NCBI RefSeq assembly: GCF_000276665.1
Contig: NW_004955470.1
Span: 5,101,497-5,165,496 of the forward strand
Reading direction: 5' to 3'
Source: Chinchilla lanigera
Lineage: Eukaryota > Chordata > Mammalia > Rodentia > Chinchillidae
Length of the DNA: 64,000 nucleotides
The notes under the pieces are model-generated. The model was not told where the DNA came from. It saw nothing but the letters and a program-made list of their open reading frames with translations, and made no database searches. Positions within the stretch are counted from its first letter, which is position 1. The number at the start of each line of letters is the position of its first letter. Position numbers and translations under genes: made by a program. Shown here one piece after another: positions 46,480 to 58,545 of the stretch.

Positions 46480-47180
46480 AGCTCATCCTTGATTCCTCTA
46501 GTCCCTCTGCCTCCTCCTGCGTCCTCAGCAGCCCCAGTCAGGTCTACCCTGAAAACACTGGTGGAATCCAACCACTACCACCCTACGCCGCATGGATGAG
46601 GGTCTCACCTAACAGGAAAGCCTTCTGCTGGAATCTCCTTGCACCACTCTACCTCCTCACTCTCAGCATAAAAAGTACCCAAAGCTTCCTGGGGTGGAAT
46701 AAAGTCCTCCACGGCCACCGTGACCTGCCCTTACCCACTCCTCCAACCCCACCCCCTCCCTCAGCCGCACTGACTTCCTGTGTGCGCTCTCAAAGAGCAA
46801 CACTCGCTCCTGCCTTGGGACTTTCAGACTGGCGTTCTGCTTCTGGGCCCCTCCTCTCCCCTCCTCTCCGGCTGCTTCCTAGACAGGCTTCTGTTCTCCT
46901 CGGAGAGCCCTTTCTCTGACTATCCCTGCATCTAAACAGCCCTCATGCCTACCTCCCTCTTCATCGCGCTCGCTTGTTTTGTCAGGATCCATCGCTGTCT
47001 GAAATAACTTAGCCTATTTAGCTGTCCAACTACTATTATGTAAGCCACTCTTCCTTAGCATCTCTATAAATAGGCTCTATGACCGCCAGAATGTCACCTA
47101 TCCTGTTTATACCACCACACCAGCACTGTCTATAAAGTAACAGCACACAGTACATGCTCAATAAAGACTAATGAATGGTC
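46480..47180 (+). repeat. L2 LINE 3' end
   Basis: 'ctgccttgggactttcagac', 'agccctttctctgactatcc', 'tatagtaggctc'-like wear, and the end 'cagtacatgctcaataaaga'. This explains the 174-codon open frame at 46395-46919. Confidence 0.7.
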
Positions 47181-48266
47181 CATCATCTGAGCTGGAGAGA
47201 AAAAAATCAAATGTGAAAAACTTTTGTGCCACGAGCACTGCGCCGACCACCACTGATACTCCATACCTGGGGCTCATAGGCTTCCCTCAGGACCCAAATC
47301 CTTATTGCAGTACGTAGTCTAGGCATGGAGACCAATGAAGTCCAGGATGGCTGACTCCACTACATTCGCTTCCCTAAGGAAAGTGGCTTCTCAAGCTGCT
47401 GGCTCATCACTGCAGACTGAAAGATAACGTCCTCTCACCAGTGTCTCAGCAAAACTGTGCCCGGCAGGAGACCTGCGCCCTCTCCCTGCTGTTCAGATTC
47501 CCCAGGAAGCATTCACTGCAGCGAGGGCGGGTCTCACATGCACGGTCAGTGCTCCCGGTCACACACCCTCTCAGGTACGGAAGTCCCCACATACGAGGGA
47601 TAACAGCGCCAGGTCACCAGGAGCCCCGCCTCCCCACAGGACTGGGTCCGTTCAAGAGCGTGCCCAGGTTTCTGTTCACTCTCAAGCTGGACTCCTTTCC
47701 CACCACTCTCACCCACTCCAACAGGGCCGCCGTCTACACCCAGAGCTTTGCGTAGCACAGCTCCGATTTATAATTACCACCCAACGAGGACTGCTGATGG
47801 CACTCCTTTCCCCTCAAGTTCCCTGATTTGACAGGAAATTACATGACGGCCCTCACTGTAGAAGAAAGAAAGCAATGTCCATTAAAATTACCTAAAGTCA
47901 AGTATCTGAGGAGGTGGTCACCAGGAGTCCGAACTTTATAAAATCAACTAACGATAAAACTCCTACTATGAGACACAAAGAACTGAGTGTATGCCAATGA
48001 ACAGAATGTGGATACTGAACAGATTGAGAAAAATAGTGATACAGAGGGTGTAAAACTGGGTCCAACATGTACCATGTATGCAGTGAAACAAAGAAAGCCA
48101 CGTCGACTCTTCTGCACCATGACTTAAACCTCAAAAGACAAGCTTCTGCATGAACAGGATGCAAACTTTTCTAGCGCCCGGTGTGGAGGAATGCGAGCCA
48201 GAATCTCACCAGGAACTGGAGACCAGAATGGTATAAAAAGCGGCCACCAAGGGCTGGCAGAGAGAA

Positions 48267-48394
48267 CAGCACAGGGGCACCTCCAGGGTACAACTCCCCC
48301 CAGAAATGCCACAATAATCTAAGAAGAAACAGAGCAAGACATAGAATACATACATCACAACACTATTTATGCAAAAATTTTAAACACACAAAAG
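48267..48394. repeat. Local direct duplication, copy 1
   Basis: Matches 49507-49619 almost base for base: 'ggggcacctcc', 'gccacaataatcta', 'gaaacagagcaagacataga', 'cacaacactatttatgcaaa' and 'ttaaacacacaaaag'. This copy holds about 15 bp more after 'cacctcc'. Confidence 0.93.
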
Positions 48395-48471
48395 TATCCG
48401 CACACACATATACATCAAGTTTATGAATAGTCATATACATAAGTCAACATGTAAAAAAATGAACTAGGAAG

Positions 48472-48677
48472 CCGGACATAGCGGTGCATGCCTGTAATTC
48501 CAGGTACTCAGCAAACGAAAGCAGGAAGATCAGAAGCTTCGAGGCCAGTCCCACACTTCACAAGATCCTATCTCAAGATAAAAATATATATATAAAAGGG
48601 GGTGTAGCTCTGTGGTAGAGTTCATGCCTAGCACACCCAAGGCCCTGGGTTCAATCTGTAGTACTACAAAAACCCCT
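48472..48677 (+). repeat. B1-ID heterodimer with near full-length ID half
   Basis: B1 half 'gccggacatagcggtgcatg', a TA-rich linker, then 'ggtgtagctctgtggtagag', 'ttcatgcctagcacacccaa' and 'gccctgggttcaatctgtag'. Confidence 0.85.
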
Positions 48678-48781
48678 AAGAGAATACATCGACATGATGC
48701 AGTGGAGAGGGACAAATGTGAAAAATAGGTGACAGACTTTAGGTAAATCTGCCATGATTCATTTATTAAAAATGAAAAGAA

Positions 48782-48979
48782 GCCATACACGGTAGTACAT
48801 GGCTGTAATCCAGGCACTCTGGGAGGCTGAGGCAAAAGGATCTCAAGTTCAAGCCCAACCTGAACAATTTAGCAATGTAGTGAGACCTTGCTTCAAAATA
48901 AACAATAACAGCGAGCTGGGGATGTAGCTCAGTGTGAAGGCCCTGGGTTCAATCCCCAGTGCTATTTTAAAAAAAAAAT
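48782..48979 (+). repeat. B1-dID heterodimeric SINE
   Basis: 'gccatacacggtagtacatg', 'actctgggaggctgaggcaa', then 'gctggggatgtagctcagtg' and 'tgaaggccctgggttcaatc'. A good example of the shortened ID half. The A-rich tail is followed by a GAGG-rich run to about 49016. Confidence 0.93.
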
Positions 48980-49506
48980 GAGAGAGGAGGGAGGGAGGGA
49001 GAGGAGGAAGGAGAAAAGTATAAAGAACTAGGAGTAAATATGAAAGATCTGAGTAATGACAGTACTGGTGCTTCTGTATTATTTACTGTACTTCTCTGTA
49101 CACATTTAAATTGTGTTAAATGGGACAGGTGAGGAAACACGGCCTCTGCCCTTACAAAGCTCATTTAGACGCCATCCTCGTACAATTTTGCCAGTTGCTA
49201 TGTAATTTGCAGTATCCGCCTTCTTGTCCTTAAAAAATAAATCCTGTTTGCCTACATTATGCCTTCAAGATTTCTCCAGGGTTTATAGTTCCTCCATGAT
49301 TAACAGTGAAATAAGGAATAAAACTGTAAAATAACAGTCTCAAGAGAGCTAAATGACTTCCCCAAAATTAAAGTGAACTACACACACACAAAAAAAGGAA
49401 GGGCAGAAAACTGGTGTAATTCCTCAGGAAAAGAGAGCTCTGGAGAGCTCCTAAAAAGGGGAGCAAGCCGGCCTCCACTGCCCTCCAGAGGGCATCTCTA
49501 GTCCCA

Positions 49507-49619
49507 CAGCAGAGGGGCACCTCCCCAGAAACGCCACAATAATCTAAAAAGAAACAGAGCAAGACATAGAATACATACAGCACAACACTATTTATGCAAA
49601 ATTTTTAAACACACAAAAG
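49507..49619. repeat. Local direct duplication, copy 2
   Basis: Second copy of 48267-48394, in the same orientation and about 1.24 kb away. It has a 15-bp deletion and only a handful of substitutions. Confidence 0.93.
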
Positions 49620-50433
49620 GTGTCCCTCTACATCTCCAGTCTCAGGGACCAAACCCTGCGACTCCTGGGCCAGCCCGGCGTTCTGCAACCCAGGAGTTCT
49701 TCCTGAGGCTCCTCAGTGACGTCGGTGCATGAGTCCCAGGTCTCCCAAAAAGCCCAAAGCCACACACAACACGACTCCCTCAGGAACAGCTTCAAAGCCC
49801 CCTAAGTCCCACCCTGCACACCCACATTCTCTAACCGCCTGTAAATGTTTTGTCAGCTGCCTGGGGTATTCACACACCAATGATGAAACCGACCAACTCG
49901 TACCAGGTCTCAGCAGCACCCCTGAATGACTCGGTGTTGGGGCTACTTCCGTGCGCAGACCTGCCAACAGCCTCCTACTCAGGTCCATAAGAAAAGGAAA
50001 CTCGGAAGATTAACGGGGCTTTCTAAATTTGATATAGCTACTCATAATGTTTTCTTTTTATCACAAGCCATGAGATTTTAGACTTCTTGTTTATGTATCA
50101 GAACAATACCTCTAAAATCCTAAAACCTGGTGTTCTGTATTCGGGAGTGGGGGCTTTTACCTACCCTAAATTTTGGCACACATTTTGCAAAGATGTTATG
50201 ATGGGGTGCTCAGCAGCAAACAAAGATCCCCTGCCGTCACTGAGGTTAATACCCGCAACCAGCAACACTAACCCTTCTACTTACCGGGAACAATCGATCT
50301 CTTGCATGACTTAAGTATCCTTCAACAAATAATAGCATGAACTAATTTTTTTTTTCAATCTACAAATGATTGCGTTGGACTTGCTAAATTTCTTCCATTA
50401 ACTGCGTGCTTTGTAACACAAGCAGGGCTAGAG

Positions 50434-50512
50434 GATGGGGCCGGGGTGGCTTGGTGGAAGAGCACTCACCTAGCATGGATGAGGCCCTGGTGTGATCCCG
50501 GCTCCGCAGAGT
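50434..50512 (+). repeat. ID SINE
   Basis: 'gatggggccggggtggcttg', 'gagcactcacctagcatgga' and 'gaggccctggtgtgatccc'. Confidence 0.75.
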
Positions 50513-51007
50513 AAGGCTCACAAGCTGATTAAATACAGAGCTAAGAAAGCAAAGGTTTTGGCCAAAGCATATAAATAAGACCCACTAGGTGACGGACAAG
50601 CTGGGGTTTCCGCTGGAGTCCACGGCAGCTCGCGAACAAGCCAAGGGGTCAGGCACACCCCGTCCAGGCCCCGTTTGCGTCACTGTCCAGTGCTTCAGAC
50701 AGCGGGATTCCCTCACGGGACACGAATGCTCACTTCCCAGTCTCACAGTGAGCACGCAGCAACAGCAGTCCCCAAACAGCAGCCTTCTTTGCTCCTAAGT
50801 CTAGCCCCACACGGGATTTCCATTTGCAAACTACAGTCCTGTGTCCCCTCAACACACATGGGTCACAGAGGTCTGATCAGTTCCACTACTGCCCCGCAAA
50901 ACCTGCCTGCAAACAAGTGGGACTTGACTACCGAGAGGAAGCAACAAAGAGAAAAACAAGTGAGTAAGTGATTTGGGGAGGCAGCTGCAGTTACAAAAGA
51001 CCACTTG

Positions 51008-51150
51008 CCAGGCGGGGTGGTGCACACCTGTAATCCCAATACTCAGAAGGCTGAGGCAGGAAGATCCCCTGGAGTTTGAGGCCAGCTGAACTACACAGTG
51101 AGACCCTGTCTCAAAAAAACAAAAACAGAAACAAAAATTAAAAAAAAAAA
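51008..51150 (+). repeat. B1 SINE
   Basis: 'gccaggcggggtggtgcaca', 'gaaggctgaggcaggaagat' and 'gtgagaccctgtctcaaaaa', with an (AAAAAC)n tail. Confidence 0.92.
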
Positions 51151-51290
51151 AATCCAAAAGAGACAACTTGAGATAAATGCAAATTATGAGGCACCAATAA
51201 AAATAAACTACGCCACAAGTTTTGAAGGTCAAGTTTTAGCTTCCCTTCTGCCAACTAAAAGAAGGGACAACACAGTAGAAATGAAATTTT

Positions 51291-51399
51291 AGCCTGGGGA
51301 TATAGCTCAGTGGCACAACTGCCTGCCTCGCAAGTGCAAGGTCCTGAGTTCAATTCCTGATACCACAAAAAAAGAAAGAAAGAAAGAAAGAAAGAAAAA
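51291..51399 (+). repeat. ID SINE with (GAAA)n tail
   Basis: 'agcctggggatatagctcag', 'ctgcctgcctcgcaagtgca' and 'gtcctgagttcaattcctga', then six or so GAAA units. Confidence 0.93.
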
Positions 51400-52109
51400 G
51401 GGAAATCTCTACACCAGACAATCAGTTTAGGACTACTGGTGTTCCTGGAACCTTCATCTCCTTGTTCCATAACTCACAAATTTTCTGGACAAAAATTTGC
51501 CTGCCACACTGTCAACACAAGCTTCTCACACAGATGCCAGGACAAGCACAGAGGTGATTTCAAGAAAGGCCTGGCCCTCTGCCACTGTGGGAAGGAAGAG
51601 ATGCAGGAACTGGCAACTCTGCCCCCAGCCCCACACAGGCTTTTGCAGGCTCCACTGCCTAACGAGTTCCAGGCTGCCGTTTCCCTAGAAAACTCCAGTC
51701 CTAACCAAAGTCCCTCAGGTGAGCCAGGCTCATCACACAGAAGGAAATCTGGTCAGTGAACGCATTGTAAGGGAAAACCAGGTGCAGCAACGTGATAGGT
51801 TACAAGTCAACCAATGGGAAAGCCAGCAACCACCGCTTCCTAGGAACAACAATAATTTTTCTAGTCGCCCTGCATCTGATGAGCACAGAAATTCTGGTCT
51901 CTACCATAACCCATATGGAAAGACATTAGGACCTGCAAGGTACAATGAAGTCTTCATCTTCTGATTGTCAGGATGAGTCTAGACATGTGGAAACAGAACA
52001 AGAAAGCATAGGTGACTTCGAGGATGTCTGAAAGAATGCTAAAGAGACAAAGAAAACACCTTAGGGGACCCCAGTAGCCAAGCTGTGATGATGTAACCAT
52101 CAGAGAAGC

Positions 52110-52310
52110 AGCCAGCACACTGGCGCCTGCTTATAATCCCAGCACAGAAGAAGGCTGAGGCAGGAGGATGGAAAGTTCAAGTCCTGCCTGGGCAATTTAG
52201 TGTGACACTGTCCCAAAATTAAAAAACTAACAACAAAGACTGGGGAATATAGCCCAGTGGTACAGTGCCCCTGGGTTCCACCCCCAGTACCAAAAAAACA
52301 AAACAAAAAC
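52110..52310 (+). repeat. B1-dID heterodimeric SINE
   Basis: 'gccagcacactggcgcctgc', 'gaaggctgaggcaggaggat', then 'gactggggaatatagcccag' and 'gtacagtgcccctgggttcc'. Confidence 0.9.
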
Positions 52311-52417
52311 CACCCAGCACCACCACTGCCACCCCAAACTAACCAGCAACATATTTAGTCGGTATAAATTTTGTAAATAGTAGTAAAAAAGAAAACGTTA
52401 CAAAATAAAAAAGGTTG

Positions 52418-52602
52418 AAGCCCAGTGTTGTGACAGACACCTGTCATCCCAGCGCTCTGGGAGGCTGATGCTGGAGGACCATAAATTTGAGCCCAGCCTG
52501 GGCAGCTTAGCGAGACCCTGTCTCAAAATAAGTTTCAAGAGAGGCTGGGGCTATAGCTCAATGTGAAGCCCCTGCATTCAATCCTCAGTATCAGAAAAAC
52601 AC
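52418..52602 (+). repeat. B1-dID heterodimeric SINE
   Basis: 'agcccagtgttgtgacagac', 'gcgctctgggaggctgatgc', then 'gctggggctatagctcaatg' and 'cattcaatcctcagtatc'. It lies 108 bp after the previous copy in the same orientation. Confidence 0.9.
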
Positions 52603-53149
52603 ATTTGGATATGAAAGATAAGATAACGACCCCATCTCCTCCAGGGCCTGCAGATCTCCCGTTACTCTCATTGCCATCAGAGAAAACAGATTTCCCGCCC
52701 CATCCCCCCAATGTCCCTGGTCTCCTCTGGTTCCTCTCCGTGCATCTGGGCCCCGAACCGCTCAGGTCCAGGAGCGCCCACCTCTCTGTCCTCTGCCTCT
52801 TGCCCACGCTGGGTTTTCTCTATTCTTCCCAGGGACACTTTCTCCCCCCACGTCCTCACCCTCACAGCAACTCCTGTGGCACGCAGGGAGCCCTGCTCAC
52901 CCCCGCCCGGCCACCAGCCGCACAGGCAGCTTTCGGGTCTCCATCGTCGTAGCTCAGGGACAGGCGCTGACACACAGCGCCTATAATTCGGGTGGCGGGG
53001 GGGAAGCAAGCAGGGAGGAAAAAGCGAACTGCGTCCTTCACAGCAGCAGCGTGAGAAAAATTCTTTTTTAAAAGCAAAGTTTCTAGTGCCTCTTAGTTCA
53101 TTAAAAACGAAGGATGTGTAGATATTGATTGGAGAAATTTTTATGCCCA

Positions 53150-53250
53150 TATCTTGTGCCCGGAGCAACTACTTGAAAGATAACAACATGCAGCGTATTA
53201 ACTATTGGTCTTCTCCTGTTATTTTGTTAGGAAATTTTGTTTTACCTCTT
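53150..53250. repeat. Third copy of the unclassified 31.5-kb repeat
   Basis: 'cttgtgcccggagcaactac', 'gaaagataacaacatgcagc' and 'gttattttgttaggaaattt' align in order with the two copies at 31500-31765. Confidence 0.65.
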
Positions 53251-53255
53251 TTCTA

Positions 53256-53281
53256 TCAAATCAAATCAAATCAAATCAAAT
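53256..53281. repeat. (TCAAA)n microsatellite
   Basis: About five perfect 5-bp units directly follow the repeat copy at 53150-53250. Confidence 0.95.
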
Positions 53282-53937
53282 AAGTAGATAAAAGCAAAGT
53301 TCCTAATCCAGTGACTTCTAGGTAAAACAGCCCAAGAACTGTGCACCAGCGCACACCCAAAGCCAGGAGGGCTGTGAGGGCCCACTTCTGCAGCTTGTCA
53401 ACTCCCCGGCCTGTTGGCTAGAAAATCTACCATATCAGCTCAGCTGGGGAGGGCAAAAAAAAAAAAAAACAAAAACTAAAAACCTGGCTTGTGAACATTT
53501 ACTACTTTTTAAACTGGAAAAATAAACATTTTTTTAAAAAATGAACACTCACTGTAATTTGCTGTTACTTTCTAGCTCCCTGATGGAAAAGTAAAGAACA
53601 GAGCTTTTTTAAAAGTGACCTACTTTTTATCTTTAGATTTTGAAAGCTAAACACTAAGCGTAATAGGCAAACAAAATAGACTTTAACAAAAAAGATTCAG
53701 GCTCAACTTTTCTTGTGTAAGTTATTTAAATCCAAATGTTAATTAAATCAATTCTATCTCCAGACGTTGGTGTTAGTTACAACATAAATGGCAACTAAAG
53801 TTTTCTTCTACAAATTAAGTTCTTGATCTCCCACAGAAGTGAAAGCTAAAATTAAACTTTATTTAAAAAATGTGAACTAGATCTCCTTTACCCAAGGCCC
53901 AGCACAATGTTTAGAGGAAAATAAGCACTTAAATATG

Positions 53938-53959
53938 TTTTATATATATACACACACAC

Positions 53960-54006
<47 letters not shown>
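53938..54006. repeat. (TA)n microsatellite running into an assembly gap
   Basis: Alternating TA with a short CA interruption, unbroken for the last 40 or so bases before the Ns. True length unknown. Confidence 0.97.
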
Positions 54007-54106
54007 NNNNNNNNNNNNNNNNNNNNNNNNNNNNNNNNNNNNNNNNNNNNNNNNNNNNNNNNNNNNNNNNNNNNNNNNNNNNNNNNNNNNNNNNNNNNNN
54101 NNNNNN
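54007..54106. other. Assembly gap (exactly 100 Ns)
   Basis: A run of exactly 100 N is the usual placeholder for a gap of unknown size. It lies between the TA repeat and an ID element. Confidence 0.99.
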
Positions 54107-54199
54107 TTTTTTTTGGTTTTTCTCCGGTACCAGGAACTGAACTCACGACCTTGTGCTTGCCAGGCAGGCGCTTTGCCACTGAGCTAAATCCCCAGCCCC
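54107..54199 (-). repeat. ID SINE at gap edge
   Basis: A T-run, then 'tctccggtaccaggaactga', 'cttgtgcttgccaggcaggc' and 'gctaaatccccagcccct'. Complete promoter end; the tail faces the gap. Confidence 0.93.
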
Positions 54200-54241
54200 T
54201 ATATTTTAATGGACATATAAGTAAAAGCATAACCCCCCCTT

Positions 54242-54600
54242 GAAAGAAAAGTGGCTGAATATACTATACATCTACATGGTGGAGTACTATGCAGCTGTAA
54301 AACAAAAAGACAACGACAACGATCTCTATGATTGAATATGGAGTAGTTTCCAGTATATATTGCCAAGTGAAAAAGGCGCAGTGCACTACTCTTAAGAAGG
54401 AAAGGAAGGATCTCAGGAAGTGTTCAGGTAGCTCCTTAATTTGTGCAATGAGAAACCGAAGAATTATAAACTAAAAAAAAACAGTAATACTGAATATGTA
54501 TGAGAGACAGACAGGGTGTGGATAGGAAGGGCTGGAAAGGGAGAAGATACCTCTCTCAGTATGCCTTTTTTACACTTCTGTGTAAACGAAGGTCATAGTT
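54242..54600 (+). repeat. Ancient L1 3' region
   Basis: 'acatggtggagtactatgca', 'gctgtaaaacaaaaagacaa', 'gatctctatgattgaatatg' and 'atatattgccaagtgaaaaa' are classical L1M 3' phrases. Confidence 0.78.
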
Positions 54601-55219
54601 CAGAATGAAGATCATATTTCACAGACCTCAAATGTAAACACTTTCGGTTAAACAAGACATAGGGGAAACCCAGAATGCCATACAAACAGTAACAAACGGA
54701 CCTATCTGTATTATGAGTGGGGTAACGATCACACAGAAGAGGAACTGTTAAATTCATAAAGGACTAGAACTCAGGGTTAACCCAGTGTTCAAGAATCTGT
54801 ATTTCTATAAAGAAAAACAAAGAAATTAGGAAGAAAACACATCTTGCCTCACAGCAGAGATTCAACCAGTCCGAGTGGGATGACAGAGACAGAAAGTCAG
54901 TTCTGACAAACAGCGACCTAAAGGATCGCTATGGGCGGAGCATACTGGTACCGGTTAAAATTTGCCGGCAGAAGTAGGATGAGAAACAGAAAGCGGCTCA
55001 GTTTTAAAGCACAAGATGCTCATTAACTGCAAAGATAAAAATACAAAGGGCGTCACCTTCTTCACCCACTGATCAAAGCAAGGGTGCCGGGGAAAGATGT
55101 CAGGACCGTGCACAGGAGATGTCAGGAGTGCACTGCACTGTGCAAACATTCACTTCCTGCATCTAACCACGAACAATCAGCGGGCAAAGTAAAGGACAAT
55201 CCCCAAAACAGGTGCCCAG

Positions 55220-55385
55220 GTCTCCGTAAACGTGCCGAGGACAAAATAAAGATTGTGGAAGTATCTCCTACAGGCGGAGAGACAGAGCCAGGCCAGCTAA
55301 ATGCCACGTGGGATCCTGGCTGGCATGGCAGGACATGAGAGGGACACCTGATAAAAATTCACGTACGGTTTGCTGATTAGCTAAG
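55220..55385 (+). repeat. Ancient L1 (L1M-type) 3' UTR fragment
   Basis: 'ctaaatgccacgtgggatcc' and 'gacatgagagggacacctga' resemble the same L1M 3' UTR segment as at 720-1087. Short and diverged. Confidence 0.45.
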
Positions 55386-57398
55386 TGCGGTGTCAAAGTT
55401 AACCACCCAGCACAGAAAGCTGCGCTCTGGTTACGCAAGCTGGCAGCTCTGGGGGAAGCTGGATGGAGAGCAGAAAGGAACTCTGTACTGTGTTTGCAAA
55501 TTGATTGTCAAGCTAACATTATGCCAAACTAAAATAGTTTGAAGATGCATTTATGAAGTTTCTGCTTATTACTAGTACATCAGCTTTCCTCTGCTGCCTC
55601 TCCTACCATCAGAGGGGCTCCTCACTAGCGCACCCCAATACCCCACCGACACAATCGGACCGCGGCAGCCAGGCTGAACATGAATGCCAGGCTCCAAATC
55701 CTTGTAAACATTCTTATAACCTACTCCACTTTATCCCGCAAGGAAAAATGACCCAAAACCTTTTGTTTGCTTCTTTGTTTACAAATAACAGCCGGTTTTC
55801 AATAAAATGTTTTAACATTTACACTGTGATAGCTAACAGAATATGATGTCTGATTTTTTCACGTGCTCTTTTCTCTGTAAATATGCCATCGTCTATTGCT
55901 TTTAAGATGCACGATTTCTTCCACAGCTGAGGTCAAAGTGAGTCCTCCATGGGTCATCATAGCTTAAGCAGCAACAGCTTCGCCCCTGTGGCACAACTTC
56001 AAAACCATGGTGTGCTTTCACACTGACAGAATATTAGATTCGCTGAACTATGGTCATGAGTAAGGCATTTAAAAAATATTTTTGGAGCTCCACTTCCAGT
56101 ATGACACACAACACGAGCTCGGCGGGACCCACTCTCCAGTAACACTGGGGATGATTATTATGCAAAAGCCCACTTAGTCCATCTGGAAACTGCCTAAGGG
56201 CAAACAGCAAAAGAAGAAACAGCAGAGCGAGTCCATGACAATGCAGGAAGGTGCCAGTCCAGTATGGAAACCAACACCAGTCCCTGGCATACCGCTTCCA
56301 CAGCAGTGAGGTAGAAACCCCACTCCTCACTGCTGCGGGCAAGAGCACAGGGCTCCCTGGCCGCCCACCTCCGAGCTGGGGTCCCACTCTGGAAGAGGCA
56401 GGGCTGCGGCTTTTCTCCTCCTGCCTGCAGCTGCCTGCTACCCGGGCTAAGTCTCAGGTGAAAGCAGTTGAGAGCTGTAGGTCCTCTTCTGCCCCCAGCC
56501 CCTAGGGGAACAAAGGCTGTACCCTGGGCACAGCTCACAAAGAATGCCAGGGCCCTGACAGCTCCCCCAGGGTGCAAAGATCTGGTTCTACATGCAGAGA
56601 GGCAGAAGCAGCACAGAAAGCCCTGCCCATGCAGCGCAGAGCTCCCGGAGCCGAGAGTTACTCTGAGAGACGCCTGTCACCCTGCCCACTCCCTCCTCCA
56701 GGGCCCCGGCTCAGGAACTGTGCCTGGAGCCATAACAAAGCTCTTCTCTTCCCCAGGAACTGGCGTCATTTCCAACAGAGCTCGGAGAAGTTCAGGCCTG
56801 AGTCTTCTGGCAGAGCAGAGGTCGTATGCAGTGAAGGGAACGGGACGAATCGGGAGTGGAATGAGGGCATGGGCGGACGAGGAGCTGGCTACTTTGCAGG
56901 ACAGAAGAGGAGGTGGTGGCAGCCAGGAGGGACCTCTGGGGCTGGGGAAGACATCAAACGGTGACCTAAGAAACTGTTTGCAAAGGAAACACAATTTGAT
57001 GAGTCTGTATTTACATCCCAGGCACTACTGTAAATAACAAGCCTGTGGAATGGAAGGAAACCCCGCCCCTAACAATGACCATGGGTACCCCACAACTGTG
57101 CCTCCCCAGGAACAACACTCCATGCCTAACACTGGGTCCTTCAATAGAATATCCAGCAAGTAACTAAACAAGTAAGCAAGTACAGTAACCTCCAAGGGAC
57201 CCAGGAGAGAGAGGAGCTGCTATAATATATATTATGTGAAATGTCCAGTATCCAGAAAAAAAGAATGAGAAAACAGGGAAGTTGACCCCAGAAAAAAAAA
57301 AAAAAGTGGGCAATGGGAAACTGCCTGTGAGTACGGTTGGATGGCAGATTCAAGAGTATGGTCAGGGAAAAAAAAAAAAAAGCTTACAGAACTAAAGA

Positions 57399-57605
57399 AA
57401 GCTGGACCTGGTGGTGTGCATCCCGTAAGCCTAGCACTCTGGAAGGGTGAAGCAGGAGGATCACAAGCTTGAGACCAACCTGGGTGATCTGGTAACTTAA
57501 CAAGACCCTATTTCAAAATAAAAAATGAAAAAAGGCTGGGGATGTAGCTCAGTGTGAAAGCTCTGAACTCAATCCCCGGTACAGCCAAAAACAAACAAAC
57601 CAAAA
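57399..57605 (+). repeat. B1-dID heterodimeric SINE
   Basis: 'gctggacctggtggtgtgca', 'aagcaggaggatcacaagct', then 'gctggggatgtagctcagtg' and 'tgaaagctctgaactcaatc'. Confidence 0.92.
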
Positions 57606-57714
57606 AAAGAATATCATAAAGAGACAGAAGACAGCAATTTTAAGAGAAAAACAAATGGAAATTAGAGTGCTGAAAAGTAAAAAAAAGTTCACTCTAGAGC
57701 CTTATGAATGGTAA

Positions 57715-58545
57715 TTTGTGTCATTTGACTGGGCAAAGGGATGCCCAGATTATTGGTAAAACATCACTTCCGGGTGTGCCCATGAAGGTGTTTCTGGAAG
57801 AAAGAAGCACCTGAACGGGTAGACTAAAGAAGGAAGGTCTCCCTCAGCAGTGTGGGTGGACATCACCCAATATATTGAGGGCCTGAAGAGATGAAAATGG
57901 TGCAGACAGAGCAACCCTGTTTCTCTCGTCCTGCCCTCAGACGTCACCTTCTGCTGGCTCCCGAGCCTTCAGACTTGAATGAGGAATTACCCCTTTCCCT
58001 GCCCTGGTCCTTAGGTACTTAGACTCCATCAGTTATATAACCAGCATCTTGGTTCTCCAGCTCACAGGTGGACGATCATGAACTTCTGGGCCACAGTAAC
58101 AGGAGCCAATTCTAGTTTCTCCTCAGTATCACTGCGATTGTGAATGTTCCCCAACAACCCACATGGTAGAGGCCTGGCCTACAGCCTATGGCACTACTGG
58201 GAGCTAACGGATCCTTTCGGAGGTGGATCTTGGCAGAAAGAAGTTAGTCCTTTGAGGCTGCCCTTGAAGAGGTTCTGAGACCCAAGCTCCATCTTCTCTG
58301 GGTTCTGGCCACAGGAGGTGAAGAGGCCTCCTCTGCCACATGTTCCCCAGTTTAATGTACAGAACCACCATGGTCCCAAAGGAAATCTGGCCGAGTGACC
58401 ATGGACCAAACTTCTAAAGCTGTAAGCCAAAATAAACCTTCCCTCCTCGTTAGCTAGTCTCATGTTTTTTCACGATGGTGGAAAGCTAATGAATACATCA
58501 GAATATACATCTATTTCTCTGAAGAACCCTGACTAACACAAACTT
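57715..58545 (+). repeat. Ancient LTR-like interspersed repeat, split by a MaLR LTR
   Basis: The left part has 'gggtgtgcccatgaaggtgt', 'gtgtgggtggacatcaccca' and 'ctccagctcacaggtggacg'. The right part, from about 58501, has 'tctctgaagaaccctgacta'. I remember these as the middle and end of one ancient mammalian repeat but cannot name the family securely. Confidence 0.55.
58138..58500 (+). mobile_element. MaLR-type solo LTR
   Basis: 'tgtgaatgttccccaacaac' at the start, 'agctgtaagccaaaataaac' and 'ggtggaaagctaatgaatac' at the end, the same 3' signature as the LTRs at 42630 and 44648. Confidence 0.7.

Noticed and set aside
46395..46919. 174-codon open frame on the plus strand
   Set aside because: Overlaps recognisable L2 3' sequence and has low-complexity Pro/Ser composition; no splice or homology signal.
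52677..53168. 163-codon minus-strand and 129-codon plus-strand frames
   Set aside because: Both strands are open through a GC-rich block, with no domain, no splice sites of note and no recognised protein.
56034..57037. Long frames on both strands (up to 189 codons)
   Set aside because: GC-rich unique intronic DNA; frames overlap antisense to one another and nothing in them resembles a protein family.
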